NCBI RefSeq assembly: GCF_002101315.1
Contig: NZ_CP020777.1
Location: forward strand, 434,001-498,000
Direction: 5' to 3'
DNA from: Candidatus Pelagibacter sp. RS39
GTDB taxonomy: Bacteria; Pseudomonadota; Alphaproteobacteria; Pelagibacterales; Pelagibacteraceae
Length of the DNA: 64,000 nucleotides
A program made the position numbers and the translations under genes. Below are positions 9,872 to 18,389 of the stretch, piece after piece (the stretch's first letter is position 1; every line of letters begins with the position of its first letter). Under the pieces are notes generated by a model, which saw only the letters and a program-made list of their open reading frames with translations, did no database searches and was not told the DNA's origin.

Positions 9872-11128
9872 ATGCAAAAATATTCAGTTTTTAGTCTTGT
9901 TAAAAATGCGCTTTCAAATCATCAAAATTGGGACTTAGCTTGGAAAGACCCAACACCTAAGAAAGAATATGATGTTGTAATTATCGGTGGCGGTGGTCAC
10001 GGTTTAGCAACTGCATATTATTTAGCAAAAGAACATAACATTACCAATGTTGCTATAATTGAAAAAGGTTGGATTGGGGGAGGTAATGTTGGTCGAAATA
10101 CCACAATAATTAGATCAAATTATATGCATGATGATAATGCATTATTCAGCGAGTTTGGAATGGATCTTTGGAGAAGAATGAGTCAAGATTTAAACTACAA
10201 CGTAATGTTTTCTCCAAGAGGAATAATAAATCTCGCTCACTCAGATGCTCAAATGAATACATATGCTCGAAGAGGGAATTCAATGAGATTAAATGGAATC
10301 GATGCAGTGCTATTAAACAGAGAAGAGGTTAAAGAAATTATTCCTATGGCTGATTTTTCTGAGAATGTACGATTTCCAATTTTTGGAGGATTAATGCAGC
10401 CTAGTGCAGGAACAGCTAGACACGATGCTGTTGCTTGGGGTTATGCACGTCAAGCAGATGACATGGGCGTAGACATAATTCAAAACTGTGAAGTGATTGG
10501 GTTTGATGTGTCCGCAGGGAAAATTAATGGAGTGAGAACTTCTCGAGGAGACATTAAAGCAAAAAAAATTGGATTATGTGTTGCGGGTAGTACAAATATT
10601 TTAGCAGAAAAACTAAATATGACACTGCCAATTGAGACTCATCTATTACAAGCATGTGTATCTGAGCCAGTGAAACCAGTTTTAGATAAAGTAGTTACCT
10701 TTGGTGCTGGGCATTTTTATATCAGCCAGTCTGACAAAGGAGAAATGGTAATGGGTGGTGATCTTGATGGCTATAATAGTTATGCACAAAGAGGCAATCT
10801 TCCAACACTTCAACATGTTCTTACGGAAGGAATAGCAATGATGCCTTTCCTAAGTAAATTGAAAATGCTTAGAACCTGGGGTGGAATAATGGATATGTCT
10901 ATGGATGGTTCTCCCATAATAGATAAAACTCACATTGAAGGTTTGTATTTAAATTGTGGTTGGTGCTATGGTGGATTTAAAGCAACACCTGCATCTGGCT
11001 GGACATTTGCACACACCATTGCACAAGATAGAGTTCATGAATTAAATGCAGGCTATAGTTTAAATAGATTTAATACTGGTCACTTACTAGACGAAAAGGG
11101 ACTTGGTACAAAAACTTGGATTTCATAA
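9872..11128 (+). CDS. soxB: Sarcosine oxidase beta subunit
   Basis: The 418-residue flavin-binding subunit of heterotetrameric sarcosine oxidase, which demethylates sarcosine to glycine, passing the methyl group to THF. The FAD motif GGGGHGLATAYYLA is at about residue 37, and the characteristic GNVGRNTTIIRSNYMHD segment follows. The C-terminal end has NCGWCYGGFKATPASG, as in SoxB. It is the first gene of the tight run soxB-soxD-soxA-soxG and is followed with no gap by soxD. Confidence 0.96.
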   Translation: MQKYSVFSLVKNALSNHQNWDLAWKDPTPKKEYDVVIIGGGGHGLATAYYLAKEHNITNVAIIEKGWIGGGNVGRNTTIIRSNYMHDDNALFSEFGMDLWRRMSQDLNYNVMFSPRGIINLAHSDAQMNTYARRGNSMRLNGIDAVLLNREEVKEIIPMADFSENVRFPIFGGLMQPSAGTARHDAVAWGYARQADDMGVDIIQNCEVIGFDVSAGKINGVRTSRGDIKAKKIGLCVAGSTNILAEKLNMTLPIETHLLQACVSEPVKPVLDKVVTFGAGHFYISQSDKGEMVMGGDLDGYNSYAQRGNLPTLQHVLTEGIAMMPFLSKLKMLRTWGGIMDMSMDGSPIIDKTHIEGLYLNCGWCYGGFKATPASGWTFAHTIAQDRVHELNAGYSLNRFNTGHLLDEKGLGTKTWIS

Positions 11129-11398
11129 ATGCTCCATATCAAATGTCCACACTGTGGAATGAGATCACAGAATGAATTTTCATATGGTGGTGATGCAACT
11201 ATCAAACGACCAGAATTAGGAAAAGAAATATCTGATCAAGATTGGGATAATTTTGTTTACAATAGAAAAAGCTTAAGAGGAAAGCATTGGGAGTTATGGC
11301 AACATTTATCAGGTTGTAGACAATGGATTAAAGTTCAAAGAGATACAGCTACTCATGAAATTTTTAAAACACTCAAAGCTAACGAAGAAATTTCATAA
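11129..11398 (+). CDS. soxD: Sarcosine oxidase delta subunit
   Basis: The 89-residue zinc-binding small subunit of sarcosine oxidase. The zinc ligands are visible as CPHCG near the N-terminus and a distal HLSGC. It starts on the base after the soxB stop, and its stop codon overlaps the soxA start by one base. Position and length are exactly those of SoxD in the canonical operon. Confidence 0.95.
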   Translation: MLHIKCPHCGMRSQNEFSYGGDATIKRPELGKEISDQDWDNFVYNRKSLRGKHWELWQHLSGCRQWIKVQRDTATHEIFKTLKANEEIS

Positions 11399-14394
11399 TG
11401 ACACAAAGTTTTAGATTAAAAAGTGGTGGATTAATAAATAGAGATAAAAAAATTTCTTTTAAATTTAATGGTAAAAATTATTTTGGTTATGAAGGAGACA
11501 CTCTTGCTTCTGCATTAATTGCCAATGGAGTTCATTTAATTGGGAGAAGTTTTAAATATCATAGACCGAGAGGTTTTTTTGGAGCTGGTGTTGATGAGCC
11601 ATATGCAATAGTTCAATTATATAGAAACGGTGAAACAGAACCGAATATAAAAGCTACTGAACAAGAACTTTTTGAAGGTCTGGAAGCAAAAAGTGTTAAT
11701 TGTTGGCCGAGTGTAAATTTTGATGTCGGAGCTATAAATAATTTTTTAAAGATATTCCTTCCTGCTGGTTTTTATTACAAGACCTTTATGTGGCCAAAAA
11801 GTTTTTGGTATAAAATTTATGAACCATTTATCAGAAAAGCTGCTGGTTTAGGAACAGCATCTATAAAACATGATAAAGAAAGATATGAACACAAATATGA
11901 ATATTGTGATCTATTAATCACGGGCTCAGGCCCATCAGGATTAGCGAGCGCTTATTCAGCTGCAAAAAATGGAGCTAAAGTAATTCTCGCAGAGGACAAA
12001 TCACGATTTGGAGGAACTCTATTAACAAGTGATGTCAATATAGGGAATCAATCAGGTAAAGAGTGGGCAGATAGTATTGTTTCAGAACTCAAAGAAATGT
12101 CTAATGTTACTATAAAAAACAGATCTCAAGTTTTTGGTTACTATGATCATAACATGTTAGTTATGTCTGAAAGAATAAGTGACCATTTGCCAAAAACGAA
12201 AAAATATCATCCAAAACAAAGACTATGGTATATTAGAGCAAAAGAAGTATTGATTTCATCCGGATCAATTGAAAGACCAATTGTATTTGGCAATAATGAT
12301 ACCCCAGGTGTAATGTTGTCTTCAGCCGCTAAAGAATACATGAAAGTGTATGGTGTATTAGTTGGAAAAAAACCGCTTGTCTTTACAAACAATGATAGTG
12401 GTTATGAAACAGCCATTGAATTCAAAAAGAATGGTGTTGATCCAATAATTTTAGATACAAGAAAAGAACCTCAATCAGAAATTATTGAAGAAGCAAAAAA
12501 TATGAATATTAATATTAAAAACTCATATGTGGTCGTAGCTGCTCAAGGATATAAAAAAGTAAAATCAGCTGACATAGCTAAAATTTCAGATGACAAAGAA
12601 GAACTTGGATCAGTTGAAAATATAAAATGTGATTGCATTTGTGTTTCTGGTTTTTGGACACCTACAATTCATTTGGCATCACAATCAGGAAATAAAACAA
12701 AATTTAACGAGGAAATTGATGCATTTGTTCCTGGTGTGTCTAAACAAAATGAAAAAACTTTAGGAGCTGCAAATGGGATTTACACTTTGGAAGAGACTTT
12801 AAAAGACTCCTTTGAAAAAGGAAATCAAATTTCAAAAAAAATTACTAATAATGATAACAAGGTTTCTTTTCCTAATGTTGTTGAAAAGAAATCTACAGTA
12901 CATGATAAGTTTTGGTGTGTGCCCCTACCAAAAGGAAAAAACTACAAAAGATTTTTAGATTTCCAAAATGATGTTGCAGTTTCTGACATAGAGATAGCCC
13001 TTAAAGAAGGGTATAGATCTATTGAACATGTAAAAAGATATACTACACTTGGCATGGCTACTGACCAAGGTAAGACAAGTAATCTTAACGGTTTACAATT
13101 AGTATCTAAAATTGAGAATAAAGTTGTTCCTGCAGTTGGGCATACAACTTTTAGACCGCCTTATTCACCAGTTTCTATTGGAGCAATCGTTGGAAGGGAA
13201 GTAGGAAAACATTCAAAACCAACTAGAAAATCCCCAATGCATTCATGGCATGAAAAAAATAATGCGGTCTTTGTTGATGCAGGCGTATGGTTAAGACCAA
13301 GATATTATAAACGTGGTGATGAAAATCTATTTGAGGCGTCAAAAAGAGAAGCTAAAAATGTAAGAACAAATGTTGGTGTTTGTGACGTCACCACTTTAGG
13401 TAAAATTGATATTAAAGGACCGGATGCAGCGGAGCTTTTAAATAGAGTTTATACAAATGCCTGGTTAAAACTACCGGTTGGCAAAGCACGATATGGTGTG
13501 ATGTTGAGAGAAGACGGAATTGTTATGGATGATGGAACAACAACAAGAATATCAGAAAATCATTACCATATGACCACTACAACAGCACAAGCTGCCAATG
13601 TTTTATCACATCTAGAATATTATCTACAACTAGTTTGGCCAGAGCTAAATGTTAATGTAGTTTCAACGACTGAACAATGGGCAGGAGCTGCAATTGCTGG
13701 ACCAAAATCAAGAGAAGTATTAAAAAAACTTTTTCCAAATTCTGATGTAACGAATGAAGGACTTCCTTTTATGGGTTATATGGAAGGTGATTTGTTTGGA
13801 GTAAAAGCTAAAATTTTTAGAATTTCATTCTCTGGTGAACTTGCATACGAAGTAAATGTTGAGTCAGATTATGGATATTTTATGTGGGAAAAAATAATAG
13901 AAGTTGGTGAAGAGTTTGGAATTCAACCGTATGGAACAGAAGCACTTTCAACATTAAGAATTGAGATGGGACATGTTGCAGGTTCAGAGCTTGATGGAAG
14001 AACTATTCCTTATGACAATTCTCTTGAGGGACTTCTTAGCAAAAAGAAAGATTTTATTGGAAAAAGATCTTTATCAAGAAAAGCTTTTGCAGCTGAAGAT
14101 AGACAAAAAATTGTTGGTGTTGTCCCATTAGATAAAAAAACAAGTATTCCGGAAGGATCTCATTTGGTTAAAGATTCAAATGCACCACTTCCAAATCCAA
14201 AATTAGGTTATATTTCAGCCTCATGTTGGAGTGTTGAACACGATAATCCATTTTCTTTAGCAATTTTAAAAGATGGTAAGAATATGATAGGAGAAAAGTT
14301 ATTCGTAATGTCACCTCTAAAAAATAAAGTAATTCCAGTTGAGATAGTGTCTTCACATTATGTGGATCCGAAAGGCGAGAGGGTTAGATCATGA
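11398..14394 (+). CDS. soxA: Sarcosine oxidase alpha subunit
   Basis: The 998-residue large subunit. The N-terminal part has a ferredoxin-like fold lacking the full set of cluster cysteines (FKYHRPRGFFGAG region). It is followed by an NAD-binding Rossmann domain (LLITGSGPSGLASAYSAA, about residue 168) and a C-terminal GcvT-type THF-binding domain (about residues 600-990, with FRISFSGELAYEVNV and GTEALSTLRIEMGH). This domain order matches SoxA, in which iminium released at the flavin is converted to 5,10-methylene-THF. It overlaps soxD by 1 base and soxG by 4 bases. Confidence 0.96.
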   Translation: MTQSFRLKSGGLINRDKKISFKFNGKNYFGYEGDTLASALIANGVHLIGRSFKYHRPRGFFGAGVDEPYAIVQLYRNGETEPNIKATEQELFEGLEAKSVNCWPSVNFDVGAINNFLKIFLPAGFYYKTFMWPKSFWYKIYEPFIRKAAGLGTASIKHDKERYEHKYEYCDLLITGSGPSGLASAYSAAKNGAKVILAEDKSRFGGTLLTSDVNIGNQSGKEWADSIVSELKEMSNVTIKNRSQVFGYYDHNMLVMSERISDHLPKTKKYHPKQRLWYIRAKEVLISSGSIERPIVFGNNDTPGVMLSSAAKEYMKVYGVLVGKKPLVFTNNDSGYETAIEFKKNGVDPIILDTRKEPQSEIIEEAKNMNINIKNSYVVVAAQGYKKVKSADIAKISDDKEELGSVENIKCDCICVSGFWTPTIHLASQSGNKTKFNEEIDAFVPGVSKQNEKTLGAANGIYTLEETLKDSFEKGNQISKKITNNDNKVSFPNVVEKKSTVHDKFWCVPLPKGKNYKRFLDFQNDVAVSDIEIALKEGYRSIEHVKRYTTLGMATDQGKTSNLNGLQLVSKIENKVVPAVGHTTFRPPYSPVSIGAIVGREVGKHSKPTRKSPMHSWHEKNNAVFVDAGVWLRPRYYKRGDENLFEASKREAKNVRTNVGVCDVTTLGKIDIKGPDAAELLNRVYTNAWLKLPVGKARYGVMLREDGIVMDDGTTTRISENHYHMTTTTAQAANVLSHLEYYLQLVWPELNVNVVSTTEQWAGAAIAGPKSREVLKKLFPNSDVTNEGLPFMGYMEGDLFGVKAKIFRISFSGELAYEVNVESDYGYFMWEKIIEVGEEFGIQPYGTEALSTLRIEMGHVAGSELDGRTIPYDNSLEGLLSKKKDFIGKRSLSRKAFAAEDRQKIVGVVPLDKKTSIPEGSHLVKDSNAPLPNPKLGYISASCWSVEHDNPFSLAILKDGKNMIGEKLFVMSPLKNKVIPVEIVSSHYVDPKGERVRS

Positions 14395-14978
14395 GTTTAA
14401 TTTCTGCGCTAGCTAATGTTCATCATCAAGGACAATTTGGGGACTTTGAGGACAAAAAAGGCGATGACTTACTAAAAATTTCAGAAAAAAAAAATTTATT
14501 AATTGTTCAAATAGTACAATTCAAAAATTCTAATATTCAAATTGAAAATATTGATATTAACGGTTTAAAACTAAAAGACTCTTCATTGAATGTGGCTTTT
14601 AATGAAAATACAAGAATCTTATGGAATGGCCCAAAAAATTGGCTGTTAGTATCCTCAAATAAAGATTTAATCAAAAGTATTTCTTTAACATGTAAAGAAA
14701 CCGATTTTGCAGTAACTGATTTGTCTCATTCAAGAGCTGTAATTGAAATAGAGGGTAATTATGTATTAGAAGTTTTAAAAAAAGGATCACCATTTAATTT
14801 TGATATTTTAAAAAAAGATAATTCAATAAATTCTATTTATAATAATATTGCTTTTACAGTAGACTTGCTTAATGACAAACCATTCAAGGTAAGGTTATTT
14901 GCGTTAAGAAGTTTTGGGGAGTCTTTGTACCATTCTATTACTGATGCATCACTAGAGTTTGGATACGAAAACAAGTAA
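14391..14978 (+). CDS. soxG: Sarcosine oxidase gamma subunit
   Basis: A 195-residue subunit similar to a GcvT fragment, with the typical TDLSHSRAVIEIEG and FNFDIL segments and a C-terminal RSFGESLYHSI motif. It completes the heterotetramer. It starts 4 bases inside soxA (ATGA overlap) and ends just before a convergent exporter gene. Its sequence is the least conserved of the four subunits, but position makes the call firm. Confidence 0.92.
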   Translation: MSLISALANVHHQGQFGDFEDKKGDDLLKISEKKNLLIVQIVQFKNSNIQIENIDINGLKLKDSSLNVAFNENTRILWNGPKNWLLVSSNKDLIKSISLTCKETDFAVTDLSHSRAVIEIEGNYVLEVLKKGSPFNFDILKKDNSINSIYNNIAFTVDLLNDKPFKVRLFALRSFGESLYHSITDASLEFGYENK

Positions 14979-14984
14979 CTTAGA

Positions 14985-15833
14985 CTAATCTCTAGTAGCT
15001 ATATAAACTCCTATTGAAGTTATCAAAAAACCTAAGAGATCAATTACTGTTAAGGTTTCCCCTAAAAAAAACCAAGCCATCAAAGCAGATGTTGCAGGGA
15101 TTAGAAAAAAAATTGAGACTGTCTTACTTGCGGAATTTTTTTTGATTAAAAACATTAAAATTGTAAAAGCACCAAAAGACACAAGAAGTATTTGGTGACC
15201 CATTGCTAGAAAAAATGTTTTTGTGAAGGCTATATATGGTTTTGCAAAAAATATGACTACGAGGATATGAAAAAAACAGCCTCCTATAGCTTGATAAAAA
15301 TTACTTACGGACAAAGGTAAATTATAACTTAATTTTTTTTGCCAAATTGTTGATGCTGTTATTGAAATTAACGCTATTATTGTAGCAACTAGCCCAAGCA
15401 ATGGGATCTTCGATCCTAGATCTAATCCTAAAACTAGTGTTGCACCAAAAAATCCAAGTAAAACACCAATCCATTGTTTAAAAGTTACCTTTTCATTTAA
15501 GATTGGTCCACTAAGGATATTTGTTAAGATTGGTTGCAGAGTTACAATTAATGCAGCAATACTCGTAGGCATACCAATAGAAATTGAGTAAAAAACCCCT
15601 CCTAAATATAAACCATGGAAAAGAACACCACTTAGGACTGATTCAATTAAGTTTTTTCTTTTTATTATAATTGAATAATTAGAATAAATTGAGAACAATA
15701 AAAATCCAACTGCTACGAAAAAAAAACGAAAAGCCAGTGCAGCAAATGGATCACTATGATCAATGATAGGTTTAGTAGTTATAAACGCAGATGACCAAAG
15801 GATAATAAAAATAAAAGGAAAAATTTTGATCAT
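14985..15833 (-). CDS. DMT-superfamily (EamA/RhaT) metabolite transporter
   Basis: A 282-residue inner-membrane protein with about ten hydrophobic helices in two EamA repeats, the first ending near ILSGPILNEKV and the second near FLGETLTVIDLLG; both repeats show the E-x-hydrophobic hinge typical of the family. The substrate cannot be deduced; DMT members export amino acids or other small metabolites. It converges on soxG, with 6 bases between stops. Its start codon overlaps the start of a small ORF on the other strand in the sequence CATG. Confidence 0.88.
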   Translation of the reverse strand: MIKIFPFIFIILWSSAFITTKPIIDHSDPFAALAFRFFFVAVGFLLFSIYSNYSIIIKRKNLIESVLSGVLFHGLYLGGVFYSISIGMPTSIAALIVTLQPILTNILSGPILNEKVTFKQWIGVLLGFFGATLVLGLDLGSKIPLLGLVATIIALISITASTIWQKKLSYNLPLSVSNFYQAIGGCFFHILVVIFFAKPYIAFTKTFFLAMGHQILLVSFGAFTILMFLIKKNSASKTVSIFFLIPATSALMAWFFLGETLTVIDLLGFLITSIGVYIATRD

Positions 15834-15972
15834 GTTAAAAAATGACGTAAAATTAGATGAATTATCACACTATTTAATTAATATTAAAGCTTATTTTGGA
15901 CAATTTATTGATTGTAGCTTCAGAACAAATCAAATAATTTTAACTTGTGACTTTAAGATTTTTAAAAATTAG
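15832..15972 (+). CDS. Possible 46-residue small protein
   Basis: A short open frame beginning MLKNDVKLDEL and ending FKIFKN. Its ATG shares the tetranucleotide CATG with the start codon of the divergent EamA gene. Its end overlaps the start of the following secreted-protein gene by 26 bases, which would allow translational coupling. It contains two cysteines and no signal peptide. There is no clear Shine-Dalgarno sequence, and its whole promoter would lie inside the EamA gene, so it may simply be the leader of the next gene. Confidence 0.3.
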   Translation: MLKNDVKLDELSHYLINIKAYFGQFIDCSFRTNQIILTCDFKIFKN

Positions 15973-16345
15973 TTTATTTCTCTCGTCATTTTTATTTTTG
16001 ACGGGTTTTGTTCCTTTACCAGCTGTGTTGGGTCCTGCAATTACTGCAGCCACATCAGGAAATCTAGCTAAAGCAACTGCTCAATTAGTCTTCGATAATG
16101 AATTTAAAAAAAAAACAGGCAAAAGCTCTCTTGGTTACATCACAGAAGAAGTATCCAAAAATAATCAACAAAACCGTATTAATAAAGATTTCAAAAATCT
16201 AATCGAAAAAAGGGTTCAAATAGCTCATCAAAAACTTATGAATCAAAATAATGAAAAAAAAATAATAAAAGATTTTAAACTGTTAGTTGAAAAAAGAGTC
16301 GAATTAACTCATAAAAAGCTAATACAAAAAAAAATTAATCAGTAA
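15947..16345 (+). CDS. Small secreted Lys-rich protein of unknown function
   Basis: A 132-residue protein starting at GTG (no upstream in-frame ATG). Residues 1-25 make a good signal peptide (ISLFLSSFLFLTGFV-P). The mature part has a small-residue stretch (AVLGPAITAATSG) and then two near-repeats, each containing KDFK-L-EKRV-x-x-H-KL (about residues 82-97 and 110-125), predicted helical and basic. I do not recognise the family. It overlaps the 3' end of the convergent hypothetical gene by 11 bases. Confidence 0.65.
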   Translation: MTLRFLKISLFLSSFLFLTGFVPLPAVLGPAITAATSGNLAKATAQLVFDNEFKKKTGKSSLGYITEEVSKNNQQNRINKDFKNLIEKRVQIAHQKLMNQNNEKKIIKDFKLLVEKRVELTHKKLIQKKINQ

Positions 16346-16751
16346 GATTTAAAAGTATTAATTTTTTTTGGTTAGTTTCTTTACACCATAACTCATAACT
16401 TTCACACATTCTCCATAAATGATCAAACGCACGTTGAGAAATTTCTAAAGGAAAATGACTTTTAGTGTAATAAAGCTCTGGGTATTGAATTAATTGTTTA
16501 ATCATCATTTCTCTTTGTATTTTTAGTAATCTCATTGTCTCTTCAGGAATTTTTTCATTTTTTTTCTCTAATTCTTCAAACCAATTATCATGAAATTTAC
16601 CACTACTTACTTCTTTGTAGGTTTCTGATCCAATAAAACCATCTATGGCATCTATATTAGAAAAACCGTTATTTTTTTTTTTAATTTTTGAAACTTCTAG
16701 ATAAATCTTTTCTGCTACATATAATATGTATGGTTTATCTTTAGATTTCAT
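16335..16751 (-). CDS. Conserved hypothetical protein, helical and cytosolic
   Basis: A 138-residue protein without signal peptide or membrane segment, rich in Lys, Glu and aromatic residues (YPELYYTKSHFPLE, WRMCESYELWCKE). The predicted fold is mainly helical. Its start shares one base with the stop of the upstream racemase gene, so it is probably in the same transcript. No function can be assigned from sequence or neighbours. Confidence 0.65.
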   Translation of the reverse strand: MKSKDKPYILYVAEKIYLEVSKIKKKNNGFSNIDAIDGFIGSETYKEVSSGKFHDNWFEELEKKNEKIPEETMRLLKIQREMMIKQLIQYPELYYTKSHFPLEISQRAFDHLWRMCESYELWCKETNQKKLILLNLTD

Positions 16752-17497
16752 TACTTACGGTATTTTTTCATAGCCGCATTGGCCAGTATCAAATTTGGAT
16801 CTAAAAAAATTTTTGAAGTCTTTACTTTTTTAATAGATTTAAATGCGAAGATAGCAATTGGCAATTCAGTACAGCCTAAAATTATTTTTTTACATTTTTT
16901 TTTAATTAAATAATTTATGGCTGGTTTGATAATCTTACTTGCAGCTTTAACATTTCCCATTTTGACAAATTTTATTGCTTTATTAACAGAATTTTTTTGT
17001 AGAGAAGTGTTTGGAAAAATAAGATTATAGCTCTTATCAAAAAATTTATTATAAACTCCTGTATTTAAAGTACCTTCAGTTGCTAATAGTCCTATTGATG
17101 AATTTTTTTTGCATGTTTTTTTTGTATGAGTAAATACTTCTTTCGGCATGTTGATGATTGGCAGTTTTATTTTCTTTCTTAAGTCATCATACCAATAGTG
17201 AGCAGTATTACATGGAATAACAATAAACTTACATTTACTTTTTTTGAGTATACTACATCCATGTAATAAACTTTTTAATACAAGTGAGTATTTTTTTTCA
17301 ATTTTTTTATTTTTTTTTCGATTAGATAAATTTTTAGTTTGAACACCTATCGACTCGGGTCTTCCAGGAATATTTGATTTGTTGAAAAGGAGAAATAATG
17401 GATATTCTTGATCAATTTTTCCTCGATAAAGAATTGCAAGTTTGTTGCAAAAGTCCAGGCCTGCTTGTGTGCCCATACCACCTAAAATCCCGATCAT
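16751..17497 (-). CDS. Aspartate/glutamate racemase family protein
   Basis: A 248-residue enzyme of the Asp/Glu racemase superfamily, which inverts the alpha carbon with two cysteines. Both are present in their motifs: IPCNTAHYW in the N-terminal half and GCTELPI in the C-terminal half. The start ILGGMGTQA is the usual opening of the family's amino-acid racemases. The exact substrate (aspartate, glutamate or other) is not determined by these motifs. It is transcribed with the small downstream unknown gene. Confidence 0.85.
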   Translation of the reverse strand: MIGILGGMGTQAGLDFCNKLAILYRGKIDQEYPLFLLFNKSNIPGRPESIGVQTKNLSNRKKNKKIEKKYSLVLKSLLHGCSILKKSKCKFIVIPCNTAHYWYDDLRKKIKLPIINMPKEVFTHTKKTCKKNSSIGLLATEGTLNTGVYNKFFDKSYNLIFPNTSLQKNSVNKAIKFVKMGNVKAASKIIKPAINYLIKKKCKKIILGCTELPIAIFAFKSIKKVKTSKIFLDPNLILANAAMKKYRK

Positions 17498-17530
17498 TTT
17501 AGTTTTATTTATCTGATTTTAAATTTTTTT

Positions 17531-17580
17531 ATTGGCTACAAATATACAATTATAATCTAGTTGTAAATCTTATAGCCAAT
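17531..17580. repeat. Inverted repeat downstream of the cold-shock gene
   Basis: Perfect 8-base arms (17531-17538 and 17573-17580, TAGCCAAT type) enclose an AT-rich loop with a further short complementary pair. It lies between the convergent-side end of the csp gene and the racemase start on the same strand. It lacks a clear T run on the minus strand, so it is a weak terminator or an mRNA 3'-end structure rather than a textbook terminator. Confidence 0.5.
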
Positions 17581-17597
17581 AATTTATATAATGAAAA

Positions 17598-17804
17598 TTA
17601 TGCAGTTTTTAAGTTAACTGCTGAAGGACCTTTGGGACCATCTTCAACATCGAAAGTCAAAGCTTGACCCTCATCTAAACCGTTCATACCAGCATCTCTT
17701 ACAGCTGAAACATGTACAAACACATCTTTTTCTTTATCTTCTCTTTCAATAAAACCAAAACCTTTGGTTGGATTGAACCATTTTACTTTTCCTTGTAGAC
17801 TCAT
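17598..17804 (-). CDS. CspA-family cold-shock protein
   Basis: A 68-residue single cold-shock domain protein binding single-stranded RNA/DNA. The RNP1 motif reads KGFGFIERE and RNP2 reads DVFVHVSAV; both are intact and the length is typical. It probably acts as an RNA chaperone. The gene stands alone between a racemase and an acetyltransferase, with a leader holding a hairpin (17835-17858), as expected for temperature-responsive csp mRNAs. Confidence 0.95.
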   Translation of the reverse strand: MSLQGKVKWFNPTKGFGFIEREDKEKDVFVHVSAVRDAGMNGLDEGQALTFDVEDGPKGPSAVNLKTA

Positions 17805-17834
17805 ATTTTTCTTCTTACTTTATTGTTTATTAAT

Positions 17835-17858
17835 TTATTACTTATAATTAAGTAATAA
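17835..17858 (-). promoter_or_regulatory. Hairpin in the csp leader
   Basis: Nine-base perfect arms TTATTACTT / AAGTAATAA with a 6-base loop lie about 30 bases upstream of the csp start. In the transcript this would form an AU-rich stem that melts easily. It may act in the mRNA leader or as a protein-binding palindrome; the sequence alone does not decide. Confidence 0.45.
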
Positions 17859-17921
17859 TGTCTTTCTTTATAATTTAATCAGTTTTGTCAACAAAATAGA
17901 TGGTTGATTGAAAATTTAATC

Positions 17922-18389
17922 TCAATTGTTGTTTATTAATTTTGATAAATAAATTGAATTTTTATCCTTTATATAATGAGCAAATGGTTCACAGGGCTTA
18001 AATCCACATATATCAAATAATTTTCTGGCTGGTTTAAAGAATATTCCAGCTCCAGTTTCTATACTTATTCGTTTAATATTTAATTTTTTGGCTTCATCAA
18101 ATAAATGATTAATAAGTTTAATGCCATTGCCTTTGTTTCTGAAGTCATCATGTAATCTTATTGATTTAAATTCACCGTGGTCTTTATCCAAAATTTTAAG
18201 AGCACCACAACCCATCAATTTATCATCATCCCATAAGCTCCAAAACTTGATAGATGGCACTTTTAAACCCTCAATATCCAAAACATGAGCACTTCCCTCG
18301 GGCGAAGCTTCTCTTAGTTCTACAAAATGTTTTTTTAAAAGTTCATTAACTTCTAAATTTTCAAAGTTACCCTCAATAGTTTTAAACAT
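17922..18389 (-). CDS. GNAT-family N-acetyltransferase
   Basis: A 155-residue acetyltransferase of the GNAT fold. The acetyl-CoA-binding segment is RLHDDFRNKGNGIKLINHL (motif A, R-x-x-G-x-G/A form), followed by an RISIETG strand and FKPARKLFDICGFKPC. The N-terminal L-KHFVELREASPEGSAHVLD stretch resembles ElaA/YhbS-type acetyltransferases. The acceptor is unknown. Its start shares one base with the purK stop, so it is the last gene of the purEK transcript. Confidence 0.85.
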   Translation of the reverse strand: MFKTIEGNFENLEVNELLKKHFVELREASPEGSAHVLDIEGLKVPSIKFWSLWDDDKLMGCGALKILDKDHGEFKSIRLHDDFRNKGNGIKLINHLFDEAKKLNIKRISIETGAGIFFKPARKLFDICGFKPCEPFAHYIKDKNSIYLSKLINNN

